From Methanofastidiosum sp. (GTDB taxonomy: Archaea; Methanobacteriota_B; Thermococci; Methanofastidiosales; Methanofastidiosaceae): a stretch of 64,000 nucleotides of DNA. A program made the translations under genes and the position numbers. Where the stretch lies: the NCBI GenBank assembly GCA_035362715.1, contig DAOSDU010000008.1, forward strand, positions 24,815 through 88,814, given 5' to 3'. The notes below the pieces were generated by a model. The model was given only the letters and a program-made list of their open reading frames with translations, did no database searches and was not told where the DNA came from. Below, piece after piece: positions 27,052 through 36,116 of this stretch (position 1 is the first letter of the stretch; the number at the start of each line of letters is the position of its first letter).

Positions 27052-27873
27052 TTAGGCCTGTGTGGCCCTAAAGTTGCCAAGTCCGCTGTTCATGCCTTTG
27101 GTAATGACATCAAATGTCAGCTGTTGAACAATCCCTGCAACATCAATCCCTATATCTTGAACTTCTGACATATTCAAGTGTATTACTTCTGGCTCTATTA
27201 CGCTCATTGCTACGGGAGAAAATTTAATCACTGCTTCAAACAAAGTTTCAATATCAAAGAATAGTGCCTCCATCCCAACTACGCCCTCCCATGCTTCGCC
27301 CTCACCAACTTTTTTTGCAAGCATCTTGTGTATCAATGCCCCTGTATCATTAACAAGGTCTTTTGTCTTTTCCATGGCTGACTTCTCATCCTTTGCTCTC
27401 GCCTCAACTACGAATTTAAATAAAGCCCCTCCCCTATCGATGGCCTCTTCAATCTGCTCTTCTTCAATACCAATTTTCTTCTGTTTGAGGCCTTCATATT
27501 CTCCAATTCGGTAAAGAGAAAGATTATATTTTTTACATAGCTTATTAACAGTTGCTGAAACGTCACCAAATACTTCTAAGAGATCTTTGCCTTTAATTTT
27601 GACATCACCTTTTAAGATTTCAATAGTTGAAGGTACAAGCCTCATGCAAAGATTGATATATTCTCTAAACTCTGTTTTTATGTCAAGTTCTAAGACAGAT
27701 GAAAAGAAAATCCTACCCATTTCGTCCTCATCTTCTAAAATCTCGTGGAACAACTCCCTTGTAATCTTTACATTATTTAAAGCCTTTATCTCCTCTAAAA
27801 GTTTCTTTAGCGAGATTTCAAGCGCCTCCTTTGAGTTACTTTGGGACTCTAGGTAAAAAGTAGCTTCAATCAT
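27052..27873 (-). CDS. Conserved-looking hypothetical protein
   Basis: 273 residues, soluble, with no signal peptide or membrane segment. The sequence is acidic and helix-rich with alternating beta-like stretches (FRIFFSSVLELDI-type and ALFKFVVEARA). I do not recognise the family. Two similar halves may exist (EALEISLKKLLEEIKAL near 16 and KDEKSAMEKTKDLV near 165), possibly a duplicated domain. It lies upstream of the S-layer genes on the same strand but 104 bp away with an intervening promoter, and divergent to proC. No function is proposed. Confidence 0.6.
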   Translation of the reverse strand: MIEATFYLESQSNSKEALEISLKKLLEEIKALNNVKITRELFHEILEDEDEMGRIFFSSVLELDIKTEFREYINLCMRLVPSTIEILKGDVKIKGKDLLEVFGDVSATVNKLCKKYNLSLYRIGEYEGLKQKKIGIEEEQIEEAIDRGGALFKFVVEARAKDEKSAMEKTKDLVNDTGALIHKMLAKKVGEGEAWEGVVGMEALFFDIETLFEAVIKFSPVAMSVIEPEVIHLNMSEVQDIGIDVAGIVQQLTFDVITKGMNSGLGNFRATQA

Positions 27874-27957
27874 AACATATATTCTAAAAATCTGTTTATA
27901 AAGTTTTCAACACTATAAATGGTAAAGTTTAAAATCAGGTGAAAATAAAAAATCTAT

Positions 27958-28773
27958 ATGTTTGAAGTAGGGATAGTTGGAGCTGGAAAAATAGGCAGTG
28001 GTATTATTAAAGGATTAATTGAAAAAAAAGCCTTCAAAGGAGAAAATATTGTCCTAAGTGATGTATCAGAAAACATATTAAATCCTATTAAGAAAGAGTA
28101 TGGGATAACTATATCTTTGGACAACAAAGATGTTTTTTCTTCATCTAAAATAATAATACTCGCAGTAAAACCTAATTTAATTGCGCCTGTACTAGATAGT
28201 ATAAAGGACTTAAATTTAAAGGGAAAACTTATAGTTTCAGTTGCTGCGGGGGTCCCAATAGCATTTATAGAAAATATTCTCAAAGATTTAGCAGTTATTC
28301 GTGTCATGCCAAATATTTCCCTTTCAATTGGTTTTTCTCCTTCATGCTATTCAATTGGTAAACATGTGACAAACGAAGAAGAAAAGAAGTTCGTAGGTAT
28401 TTTCAGTAATTTGGGCTCAGTCATAAAAGTTAGTGAAGAACAGATGGATGCTGTAACTGGGCTTTCTGGATCAGGGCCTGCTTACGTTTTCTACTTCTTA
28501 AAAGCTTTAACGGAGGGAGGGGTCAAAGCTGGTCTATCACATGAGATCTCAAAGAAGCTAGCTTTAGACACTCTTTATGGCGCAGTGTTAATGGCCTCTT
28601 CAACGGATAAAAGCTTTGATGATCTAATAAATATGGTAAAAACTCCTGGCGGAACAACGGAAAAAGGTTTATTAAAACTTGAGGAGTATCTCGTAGAAAA
28701 GGCTATAGCAGAAGCTGTTGTTAGTGCAAAGGAAAGATCCAAAGAATTAGGTGAAGCGTATGGAAAGTGTTAA
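27958..28773 (+). CDS. proC: Pyrroline-5-carboxylate reductase
   Basis: 271 residues. It catalyses the last step of proline synthesis, reducing pyrroline-5-carboxylate with NAD(P)H. The N-terminal Rossmann motif GIVGAGKIGSGIIKGL and the family signature GLSGSGPAYVFYFLKALTEGG (split here over residues 167-187) are intact, followed by KTPGGTTEKGL. It is first in a proC-proA-proB operon; the stop overlaps the proA start region. The complete bacterial-style glutamate route to proline is uneven among archaea, so lateral transfer of the cluster is possible. Confidence 0.95.
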   Translation: MFEVGIVGAGKIGSGIIKGLIEKKAFKGENIVLSDVSENILNPIKKEYGITISLDNKDVFSSSKIIILAVKPNLIAPVLDSIKDLNLKGKLIVSVAAGVPIAFIENILKDLAVIRVMPNISLSIGFSPSCYSIGKHVTNEEEKKFVGIFSNLGSVIKVSEEQMDAVTGLSGSGPAYVFYFLKALTEGGVKAGLSHEISKKLALDTLYGAVLMASSTDKSFDDLINMVKTPGGTTEKGLLKLEEYLVEKAIAEAVVSAKERSKELGEAYGKC

Positions 28774-30064
28774 GGATAAGGCCATTTTAGCAAAGGAAGC
28801 TTTCATTATACTCTCTAATGCAGATACGAAGGATAAAAACAAAGCATTAATCTTTATGGCAAAATCACTTGACAAGAACAGGAAAAAGATTTTGGAAGCA
28901 AATAGTTTAGATGTGACCGAAGCAAAAAAACTTCTAGAAAAAGGAGAGCTAACTGAATCTCTAGTAAAAAGGCTTGAGGTCACAGATTCAAAGATTGATG
29001 ATATGATCAGTGGTATCAAAGATGTGGCTAAGCTAGAGGACCCAGTTGGGAAAACTCTTAGTGGAATTGAACTTGATTTGGGATTAGAACTATACCAAAT
29101 TGCCGTACCAATTGGGGTAATTGGGATGGTATTTGAATCAAGGCCTGATGTGGTACCACAGATTATTTCTCTTGCACTCAAAAGTGGGAATGGTGTCTTG
29201 TTAAAAGGCGGAAGAGAATCGGCAAAAACAAATAGGGCAATTTACGAAGTTTTGACTGACTCGATTAAAAATAAATCAATTCCAAAAAATGCATTCCAGC
29301 TCCTTGAAAAGAGAGAAGAAATAAATGAAATGTTAAAACTTGATAAGTACATAGACCTCATAATTCCAAGAGGGTCAAATGATTTTGTGAGATTTGTACA
29401 GTCTAACACTAAAATTCCTGTCTTGGGCCACTCGGATGGGATATGCCATGCCTATGTCGATAAAAAATATGATGAGAAAAAGGCTCTTGGTGTTTGTTTT
29501 GATGCAAAGGTGCAGTACCCTGCGGTATGCAATGCTATTGAAACATTGCTAGTACATGAAAAATCAGCTAAGAAGTTCCTCCCAAAAATTGGAAGGATGT
29601 ACAAAGAAGCCAAGGTAGAAATGAGATGTTGCCCTCAAAGCTATGAGATCCTAAAGGAGTTAAAAGTAAAAAAAGCCAAGGAGAGAGACTGGTCAACTGA
29701 ATATAATGACCTGATAATCTCAATCAAAGTTGTGAAATCCTTAGAAGATGCGGTCATCCATATTAATAAATATGGTTCCCACCACACTGACACCATAATA
29801 ACAGAGGATAAAAAAGCGAGTGAGTATTTCTTGAACTTTGTTGATTCTTCATCTGTAATGCTTAATGCTTCAACAAGATTTGCAGACGGCTTTAGATATG
29901 GAAAAGGTGCAGAGATAGGGATAAGCACCGGAAAGATTCATGCAAGAGGCCCAACAGGCATGGAAGGGATGCTAATCTATAAGTATAAATTAATTGGGAA
30001 TGGCCACAAAGTCTCAGACTATGTTGGGAAAAATGCAAAGCCGTATACACACAGAAAATTATGA
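28760..30064 (+). CDS. proA: Glutamate-5-semialdehyde dehydrogenase (gamma-glutamyl phosphate reductase)
   Basis: 434 residues from ATG 28760; a GTG three codons earlier is open but less likely. It reduces glutamyl-5-phosphate in proline synthesis. Motifs are IGVIGMVFESRPDVVPQI, GNGVLLKGGRESAKTN and the catalytic cysteine in VQYPAVCNAIETLLVH. The C-terminal RFADGFRYGKGAEIGIST is also typical. It overlaps proC by 14 bp and ends 22 bp before proB, giving a compact operon. The length is normal for ProA. Confidence 0.95.
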   Translation: MESVKDKAILAKEAFIILSNADTKDKNKALIFMAKSLDKNRKKILEANSLDVTEAKKLLEKGELTESLVKRLEVTDSKIDDMISGIKDVAKLEDPVGKTLSGIELDLGLELYQIAVPIGVIGMVFESRPDVVPQIISLALKSGNGVLLKGGRESAKTNRAIYEVLTDSIKNKSIPKNAFQLLEKREEINEMLKLDKYIDLIIPRGSNDFVRFVQSNTKIPVLGHSDGICHAYVDKKYDEKKALGVCFDAKVQYPAVCNAIETLLVHEKSAKKFLPKIGRMYKEAKVEMRCCPQSYEILKELKVKKAKERDWSTEYNDLIISIKVVKSLEDAVIHINKYGSHHTDTIITEDKKASEYFLNFVDSSSVMLNASTRFADGFRYGKGAEIGISTGKIHARGPTGMEGMLIYKYKLIGNGHKVSDYVGKNAKPYTHRKL

Positions 30065-30086
30065 ATCTTACAAAAGAAGGAATAAA

Positions 30087-31214
30087 ATGACTGACAGAAA
30101 AGAGTATTTCAAGGGCATAAAAAAAATCGTTGTAAAAATAGGTACTTCAAGCCTTACCGCTAAAGATGGAAAATTCAATAAAGAATTTGCAAGTGATATT
30201 GCAAGACAAGTTTCAATACTTAAATCAGAAGGAAAAGACATAATACTAGTTTCTTCAGGTGCAATAGGAACAGGATGCGAGGCTTTAGAATTCAAAGAAC
30301 GCCCAAAATCAATACCACTTAAACAGGCAACCGCTGCTGTTGGTCAGAGCATTCTCATGCATGAATGGAGCCAAGTTTTTGCAAAATACGGATTAAAAGT
30401 TGCCCAGATCCTTCTAACTTATGATGCATTTTCAGATAGAAAGACTTACCTAAATCTCAGGAACAGCATGTCTGTTCTTTTGGAGCTAAATGTAATACCT
30501 ATAATTAATGAAAATGATCCTATATGCGTACATGAAATTGGTGAAACATTTGGGGACAATGATACACTATCAGCTATGGTGTCAAGTAAGGTTGAAGCTG
30601 ATTTACTAATACTAATGACCGATATAGACGGGTTATATACAAAAAATCCTAAGAAATCAAAGGATGCTAAAAAAATAGCGATAATTGAAGAAATAACACC
30701 AGAAATTCTAAGCTTTGGTGGCGGTGCTGGAGAAAAGGGCACCGGCGGGATGAAAACGAAATTAGAAGCCGCAAAGATAGCTCAAAAATCAGGATGCTTT
30801 ATGGTCATTGCATCAAGTGAAGAAAAAGATTTAATTTCTAGAGTTATGTCTGGAGAAGATATTGGTACGCTCTTCCTCCCCTCTAAAAATATTGAAAAAA
30901 ACAAGATAAGGTGGATCTCTCTAGCAAAACCTAAGGGCAAGATTATTATTGATGAGGGAGCAAAAAATGCTCTTTTCGATCACAAGAGTCTATTGCCTCG
31001 AGGTATCGTTAATGTAGAAGGGGAATTTGACGCAGGGGATATAGTTGCTCTTGAGACAGATAACGAAATTTTTGCCAAGGGAATTACAAATTATACTAAA
31101 AAAGAACTAGAAAAAATTAAAGGGAAAAATACCGATGAAATAGAGCCTATTTTAGGATACAAAAATTACAATGAAATAATAAAAAGTGAAAATATAGGGA
31201 TAATAAAAAAATAG
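30087..31214 (+). CDS. proB: Glutamate 5-kinase with C-terminal PUA domain
   Basis: 375 residues from ATG 30087, chosen because GAAGG lies just upstream and the family N-terminus KIVVKIGTSSLT follows directly; the frame is open further upstream inside proA but that part is not conserved. The amino-acid-kinase domain (about 1-255) shows LVSSGAIGTG, PIINENDPI and GTGGMKTKLEAA. A PUA domain (about 275-370, with LPRGIVNVEGEFDAGD) follows. It makes glutamyl phosphate, the first step of the pathway completed by the two genes upstream. Confidence 0.95.
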   Translation: MTDRKEYFKGIKKIVVKIGTSSLTAKDGKFNKEFASDIARQVSILKSEGKDIILVSSGAIGTGCEALEFKERPKSIPLKQATAAVGQSILMHEWSQVFAKYGLKVAQILLTYDAFSDRKTYLNLRNSMSVLLELNVIPIINENDPICVHEIGETFGDNDTLSAMVSSKVEADLLILMTDIDGLYTKNPKKSKDAKKIAIIEEITPEILSFGGGAGEKGTGGMKTKLEAAKIAQKSGCFMVIASSEEKDLISRVMSGEDIGTLFLPSKNIEKNKIRWISLAKPKGKIIIDEGAKNALFDHKSLLPRGIVNVEGEFDAGDIVALETDNEIFAKGITNYTKKELEKIKGKNTDEIEPILGYKNYNEIIKSENIGIIKK

Positions 31215-31215
31215 A

Positions 31216-32352
31216 TTATCTGTTCCTATACTTAATAGTCAAAAAATCCCAGGTTTTAGTGTCAGAACCACCTGTGACGATAATATTGTTTTCTGAATCA
31301 ACTGCAATTGCATTTGCTTGGTCATTTCGGCCATCGTTGTATATTTTCTCCCAGAGTAATTCACCTTTTGAGTTATATTTTATAGTACAAAAGCCGTAAT
31401 TTGTTCCCCCAACGTAAGTTACACCTGTAACAAGAATATTGTCGTTTAGGTCGACGGTGACATCATATGCTCTATCATAGTCACTTCTTTTGTAAACTTT
31501 ATCCCATATGATTTTCCCGTCAGGGTCTGATTTTATAGTACAGAAATGATATTTATTGCCAATCATTACAAATCCTGTGACAATCACATTGTCTTTTGAA
31601 TCTGTAGCTACACCGTATGCTTCAGCATAAGGGTAAGATGTCGCCCATTTTCCATGCCAAAGTTTATTTCCTTCTTTATCGTATTTGAAGGTGTAGTAAG
31701 TGTAATCCCCTCTGCCTTTGTGTTCTTTTCCATTGCTAGAAAATCCTGTGACAATCACATTGTCTTTTGAATCAACTGCGATTCCATATGGCACGTCATC
31801 TTCACCGCCTGTCCACATAGCCCTCCAAAGCATGTTTCCATCCTTGTCAAATTTAAGAGTATAATAATTGTAAACTACTAATTTTGTCCTGCCTGTGATA
31901 AGTATGTTATCTTCTGAGTCTATAGCAACTCCGTATGCCACATCATCATTTCCTCTACTTGGTGAGTTAGTCCAAATTAATTCGCCATTTTTATCATATT
32001 TAATTATGAAATATTTACCGCTTGCAGTTCCTACTATTACAATATTATCCTTTGAGTCGACTGCAACATCGTATGATTCGTCTCTAATTCCAACATTGTA
32101 TCTCTTCTCCCAGATTGCATTCCCATTTTTGTCGTATTTAATAGTATAGAAATCACGATCTCTTCGAGTAATATCGCGAGAAGTGCCTGTCACAATTACA
32201 TTATCCTCTGAGTCGATGGCAACTGAGTAAGCCATATCCTCTAGACCGCCGTCATATCTTTGTTCCCAAATTACATCTCTATGTTGACCAAAGACTGGCG
32301 TTAACATCATTAGAAAAATTATAAATCCTGCTAGAAGGTATTTTATTTTCAT
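31216..32352 (-). CDS. Secreted seven-bladed beta-propeller (SBBP-type repeat) protein
   Basis: 378 residues. A signal peptide (about 1-23, ending PVFG) is followed by seven repeats of about 45-50 residues, each with a core like AYSVAIDSEDNVIVTGTS or AYGVAIDSEDNILITG. This is the SBBP/delta-60 propeller pattern, and seven units suggest one closed propeller. It has no anchor, so it may be secreted or S-layer associated. ATG 32352 is chosen because GGTGATC sits just upstream; the frame extends 64 codons further but that part overlaps the topA promoter and start. The stop lies 1 bp from proB. Confidence 0.85.
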   Translation of the reverse strand: MKIKYLLAGFIIFLMMLTPVFGQHRDVIWEQRYDGGLEDMAYSVAIDSEDNVIVTGTSRDITRRDRDFYTIKYDKNGNAIWEKRYNVGIRDESYDVAVDSKDNIVIVGTASGKYFIIKYDKNGELIWTNSPSRGNDDVAYGVAIDSEDNILITGRTKLVVYNYYTLKFDKDGNMLWRAMWTGGEDDVPYGIAVDSKDNVIVTGFSSNGKEHKGRGDYTYYTFKYDKEGNKLWHGKWATSYPYAEAYGVATDSKDNVIVTGFVMIGNKYHFCTIKSDPDGKIIWDKVYKRSDYDRAYDVTVDLNDNILVTGVTYVGGTNYGFCTIKYNSKGELLWEKIYNDGRNDQANAIAVDSENNIIVTGGSDTKTWDFLTIKYRNR

Positions 32353-32473
32353 AGGATCACCAAGGTATAAAAACAACATAAATGCCATATATAAGATTTT
32401 TGTAGAATAATAATAGGCCTTAATCTCAATCAGTTTGAAAAGCCTTATAAATCGAGTTCTTTTTCCCTTTCCA

Positions 32474-34651
32474 ATGAACACCCTCATATTGACAGAAAAA
32501 CCAAATGTAGCCGAAAAGATTGCAAACTTTCTCGGCAAGGCCAAGAAAAATCAGCATGAGGGCATAAAGTACTATGAAGTTGATGAAGGAGACAATAAAA
32601 TTTTTGTTGTTTCTGCTGTTGGTCACCTTTACAAGTTGAGGCAGAGGACGCCTATTAGAGATTATCCTTTTTTTGATGTGGAGTGGGTTGAAACCTTCAA
32701 GAACAGCAAGAAAAGTAAGTATGTTGAGCCATATGTCAGGCTTATTGAAGAGATATCAAAGGACATGGACACATTTGTAAATGCTTGCGACTACGATATC
32801 GAAGGTTCTGTAATAGGCCATAATGCGCTTTTATATGGTGCAAAGACAGATATATCAAAATCATTCAGAATGAAATTCTCTTCCCTAACAAAGGATGAGA
32901 TAATCTCTGCCTATGAAAATCTAAATCCACCAGACTACCAAATGATAAATGCGGGTCTTGCAAGGCACGTCCTTGACTGGTACTATGGTATTAACACCTC
33001 AAAGGCGATGACAGAATCACTGAAGAAAGTCTCAGGGAGGTATGTCACACTTTCCGCCGGTAGAGTCCAGACCCCAACTTTGAAATTTTTATTGGAGAGG
33101 GAGTTTGAGATAGGCCAGTTTGTATCTGAGCCCTATTGGATTCTTTTTATCGAATTCAAAAAGGATGGCATCTCTGTCAAAGCCTCTTACCAAAAAGAGT
33201 TTTTTGATGAGAAGGAAGCTTTAACAATTTTTAAAGACATCAAGAGTAAACCTGCACTGGTAAAGGAGATATCAAAGAAGGAAAAGAGAATTAATCCACC
33301 ATACCCATTTGATCTGGGTACCCTCCAGAAAGAGGCCTACAAGAACTTTAGCTTTCTACCAAAAAGGACTCAAGACATTGCACAGTCACTTTATGAGGCA
33401 GGTCTTATTTCTTACCCTAGAACTTCATCTCAAAAATACCCTAAAAGCCTGAATTTACGGGTTATCGTGGAAAAGCTAAAGAAAATAGAAGATTATTCAA
33501 ATCACTGCAATGAATTGTTAAAAACTGAGCTCGTGCCTACAGAGGGGAAAAAGGACGATCCGGCCCATCCTGCAATTCACCCAACAGGAGAGCTACCAAA
33601 AAAACTTAATGATGACCAAGCAAAGCTATATGATCTAATTGTCAAAAGATTCTTTGCTGTTTTTGCAGCACCCTATATTTATCAATCAATTTCAGTTGAG
33701 ATTGATGTAAACGGCCACTCATTTTTTGCAAGCGGAAGAGTTGGAATTGACCCTGGATTTTTGAAATACTATGGCGATTATTCCGGCGTAGAAGAGGTAA
33801 TTCTGCCGGAGCTTTTTGAAGGAGAGAAGATAGAAAAGATTTCTCCAAAGAAGGAAGAAAAGGCGACAAAGCCACCGCCTCGCTATAATCCCTCGTCAGT
33901 AGTCTCTGAGATGGAAAAGCTTGGTATTGGAACAAAGGCAACAAGAGCCAATATTGTTGACATCTTATATGATAGAAACTATATTGATGGTCGGCAGATA
34001 ATTGTAACTGACCTTGGAGAAGGTATAGTAGGGACTCTAGAAAAGTACTGCCCCGATATTGTGTCAGTAGAACTAACAAAGCACTTCGAAGAGCAGATGG
34101 AAAAAATACAGGAAAATGAGATAACAAAAGAAGAAATCCTTTCAGAGGCAAAGGATAAACTCACTGATATTTTTTCAAAGTTCAAAGAAAAAGAGGAAGA
34201 TATCGGAAAGGAGCTTCTGGTATACCTTGAAAGGGAAGAGAGAAGGAGAAACTATGTCGGGATTTGTCCAATGTGCGGAGAGGGAGAGCTTTTCATTAGA
34301 ACAGGGAGGTTTGGCCCTTTCATAGCTTGCCAAAGATATCCGGAGTGCAACGCAACATTTTCCTTGCCAAGTAACTGCCTTGTTACGCCAACAGAAGACA
34401 AATGTAAAATCTGCGGATTTCCAGTTGTTATTGCAACAAGGAAAAGATCTAGACCCCAGACGGTCTGTATAAATCTTGAGTGCCCTTCGAAGAACAACTA
34501 TTCAGCGCCAATGGATGGGAAAAACTGCCCACGATGCGGAGCGGGCCTTGTCATAAAGAAATCCTTCTACGGCCCTTTTATTGGATGCAGTAGTTATCCA
34601 AAGTGCAGGTATACTGAAAAGATTCTGGAAGAAAAAGTTGAAGAGAACTAG
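32474..34651 (+). CDS. topA: Archaeal DNA topoisomerase I (type IA)
   Basis: 725 residues from ATG 32474, where the TOPRIM motif LILTEKPNVAEKIA begins at once; an upstream in-frame ATG (32435) adds unconserved residues. The acidic TOPRIM pair is in NACDYDIEG and the active-site tyrosine in LISYPRTSSQ (about residue 315). Three C-terminal zinc-finger-like units follow: CPMCGEG..C..YPEC, CKICGF..C..LEC and CPRCGAG..C..YPKC. It relaxes negative supercoils. The last 140 bp are repeated at 35198-35340, beyond a toxin-antitoxin pair. Confidence 0.95.
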   Translation: MNTLILTEKPNVAEKIANFLGKAKKNQHEGIKYYEVDEGDNKIFVVSAVGHLYKLRQRTPIRDYPFFDVEWVETFKNSKKSKYVEPYVRLIEEISKDMDTFVNACDYDIEGSVIGHNALLYGAKTDISKSFRMKFSSLTKDEIISAYENLNPPDYQMINAGLARHVLDWYYGINTSKAMTESLKKVSGRYVTLSAGRVQTPTLKFLLEREFEIGQFVSEPYWILFIEFKKDGISVKASYQKEFFDEKEALTIFKDIKSKPALVKEISKKEKRINPPYPFDLGTLQKEAYKNFSFLPKRTQDIAQSLYEAGLISYPRTSSQKYPKSLNLRVIVEKLKKIEDYSNHCNELLKTELVPTEGKKDDPAHPAIHPTGELPKKLNDDQAKLYDLIVKRFFAVFAAPYIYQSISVEIDVNGHSFFASGRVGIDPGFLKYYGDYSGVEEVILPELFEGEKIEKISPKKEEKATKPPPRYNPSSVVSEMEKLGIGTKATRANIVDILYDRNYIDGRQIIVTDLGEGIVGTLEKYCPDIVSVELTKHFEEQMEKIQENEITKEEILSEAKDKLTDIFSKFKEKEEDIGKELLVYLEREERRRNYVGICPMCGEGELFIRTGRFGPFIACQRYPECNATFSLPSNCLVTPTEDKCKICGFPVVIATRKRSRPQTVCINLECPSKNNYSAPMDGKNCPRCGAGLVIKKSFYGPFIGCSSYPKCRYTEKILEEKVEEN
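34512..34651 (+). repeat. Direct repeat A: 3' end of topA (functional copy)
   Basis: This 140-bp stretch codes for the last zinc-finger unit and tail of topoisomerase I. It recurs at 35198-35340 with only a few differences: AAC/AAT, CTG/TTA and one in-frame 3-nt indel. Weaker similarity continues about 50 bp past the stop into an A/T-rich segment ending AAATACAAGGAC, matching ATAAATACAAGACT before the first mntA. Confidence 0.9.
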
Positions 34652-34708
34652 AATCAAGTGTATATTTCCTTTATTTAAATAACATGTAAATACAAGGACA
34701 GGAACTTA

Positions 34709-34963
34709 TTACTGATAAAATTTATCTCGTTTACCTATTTTCAGTATATTAATTATATTCTCGTTTTCATAAATTTCGTAAGAAATTCTAAAGCCGCCTA
34801 TCCTAATTCTATAAAGGTTTGTTTCTCCTTTGATTTTCTTATATGGATAACTATAAGGATTTTCTTTTAAACGATCAATGATTATATCTAATTTTTTCTT
34901 ATTAGATTTAGGAAGATTTTTAACAAAAATAGAAGACTTATGTGTTAAAATTACCTTATACAT
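34709..34963 (-). CDS. RelE/ParE-family toxin
   Basis: 84 residues, the standard size. RelE-type toxins are ribosome-dependent mRNA endonucleases, and ParE relatives act on gyrase. Family features are FVKNLPKSNKKKLDIIIDRL, then NPYSYPYKKIKGETNLYRIR and the C-terminal GGFRISYEIYENENIINIL. The spacing to the upstream antitoxin gene is 2 bp, so they form one module on the strand opposite to topA. The module is flanked by copies of the topA 3' end, a sign of acquisition. Whether it cuts RNA or acts otherwise cannot be told. Confidence 0.85.
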   Translation of the reverse strand: MYKVILTHKSSIFVKNLPKSNKKKLDIIIDRLKENPYSYPYKKIKGETNLYRIRIGGFRISYEIYENENIINILKIGKRDKFYQ

Positions 34964-34965
34964 TT

Positions 34966-35136
34966 TTAGTCACAAAAGGTGTTTTCATATGTTTCATAGT
35001 GCCCATTCTTAATTTCTTCTCTTAATTTCTTAAATTCTTCTTTTTCGTCATCTGTAATTTCTTCAAATCCTAAAAAATTATCAATTTTACTATTGATTTC
35101 TTTTAGCATTTCTTCAATGTGGTCCAATTTTTCCAT
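34966..35136 (-). CDS. Antitoxin partner of the RelE-like toxin
   Basis: 56 residues from ATG 35136, or 61 from a TTG at 35151. It is a short, strongly acidic, helical protein (EKLDHIEEMLKEINSKIDNF, then TDDEKEEFKKLREEI) typical of archaeal RelB-like antitoxins encoded just before relE. The TATA-like TTTATATATTAG (about 35181-35192) gives a transcript start near 35161, so either start is possible. No DNA-binding motif can be named with confidence. Assignment rests on size, charge and position. Confidence 0.7.
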   Translation of the reverse strand: MEKLDHIEEMLKEINSKIDNFLGFEEITDDEKEEFKKLREEIKNGHYETYENTFCD

Positions 35137-35197
35137 AAGAATATCTGTCAACTTGATCCCTATTATTAATTATTAAAACTAATATATAAATATTTAC

Positions 35198-35340
35198 TGG
35201 ATGGGAAAAATTGCCCACGATGCGGAGCGGGCCTTGTCATAAAGAAATCCTTCTACGGCCCTTTTATTGGATGCAGTAGTTATCCAAAGTGCAGGTATAC
35301 TGAAAAGATTTTAGAAGAAACAAAAGTTGAAGAGAACTAG
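35198..35340 (+). repeat. Direct repeat B: second copy of the topA 3' end
   Basis: 143 bp matching 34512-34651. The frame is still intact to the stop codon, and the differences are synonymous (AAC to AAT, CTG to TTA) plus an in-frame 3-nt insertion giving ETKVEEN instead of EKVEEN. It has no start codon or promoter in frame, so it is a gene fragment. The pattern says both copies spent time as the end of a working topA gene. Confidence 0.9.
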
Positions 35341-35373
35341 AGGTCATAGTTAATATGGCAATATTTCTTTTAT

Positions 35374-35551
35374 TAAACCATTATCTATAAATACAAGACT
35401 AGCATATTTTATTTTATGAATCCTTCAGAAAGAAACAAAACACTTGTTTCTTTTCTAACAAAGCACGGCGCTAAAAAAATTGGCTTATTTGGATCAGTTG
35501 CAAGAGGAGAGGAAAGGCCCGATAGCGATATTGATGTTCTGGTAGAATTTA
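35374..35551 (+). repeat. Perfect 178-bp direct repeat, copy 1 (mntA promoter and N-terminal half)
   Basis: Identical base for base to 37504-37681. It holds the TATA-like CTATAAATAC, the start codon 26 nt downstream, and codons 1-45 of the nucleotidyltransferase gene. Identity stops abruptly after GTAGAATTTA, after which the two genes are only moderately similar. Confidence 0.95.
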
Positions 35552-35712
35552 ATGGAGACCCAAGCTTACTTGATGTAGTAATTATTGAGCAGGAAGCATC
35601 CGAAATCCTTGGTAAAAAAATAGATCTTGTAACTGAAGAAGCCTTGAGCCCTTATATTAAGGAAAAGGTCATGAAAGAAGTTGTGGTTATATATGAAGAG
35701 CAAAGAGGATAG
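35416..35712 (+). CDS. MntA-type minimal nucleotidyltransferase (antitoxin)
   Basis: 98 residues. The nucleotidyltransferase motif GLFGSVARGEERPDSDIDVLVEF has GS and DxD catalytic elements. In MntA/HepT modules this protein AMPylates and silences the HepT toxin. The gene overlaps hepT by 20 bp, the usual arrangement. A TATA box about 26 nt upstream suggests leaderless translation. Its promoter and first 45 codons are identical to those of the orphan copy at 37546-37854, while the C-terminal half (which would meet the toxin) differs. Confidence 0.92.
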   Translation: MNPSERNKTLVSFLTKHGAKKIGLFGSVARGEERPDSDIDVLVEFNGDPSLLDVVIIEQEASEILGKKIDLVTEEALSPYIKEKVMKEVVVIYEEQRG

Positions 35713-36040
35713 GGTATATTTACTTCATATTAGAGATTCTATAGATAAGATAGACCACTACACCAATAATATCGAATATGGAGAATTCAAAAGTAATTCT
35801 ATGGCGTCTGATGCAGTTATTCGCCAGATTCAAATTATAGGTGATGCGAGTAAGAATATCTCTCAGTCATTAAAAGACAAATACCCTTTAGTTCCGTGGA
35901 AAGGGATGGCTGGTATGAGAGATAAAATTGTTCATAATTATTTTAATGTTAATATTAGAGAGGTCTGGCGAGTTGCTAAAAAAGATATCCCAACTCTAAA
36001 GAAATCGATTAATTCTATATTGGAAGAACTAGATTTATAA
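35693..36040 (+). CDS. HepT-family (DUF86) HEPN toxin
   Basis: 115 residues from ATG 35693. The RNase-type HEPN motif is RDKIVHNYF (R-x4-H-x-Y), and Tyr after His is the site AMPylated by MntA in studied systems. An open frame starts four codons earlier inside mntA, but the conserved start MKSKEDRVYLLHIRD favours this ATG. The complete length suggests a working toxin. It lies directly after mntA, followed by a phosphoglycerate-kinase-like gene. Confidence 0.9.
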   Translation: MKSKEDRVYLLHIRDSIDKIDHYTNNIEYGEFKSNSMASDAVIRQIQIIGDASKNISQSLKDKYPLVPWKGMAGMRDKIVHNYFNVNIREVWRVAKKDIPTLKKSINSILEELDL

Positions 36041-36116
36041 AAAGTATAAATCGAGATAATTAGGCTTGACAATACCTTTATAAATTTTTCAACATTTTTA
36101 ATGACAGAGGGAGAAC

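Noticed and set aside
32352..32544. N-terminal extension of the beta-propeller protein
   Set aside because: It would run over the topA promoter and start; the signal peptide and GGTGATC place the start at 32352.
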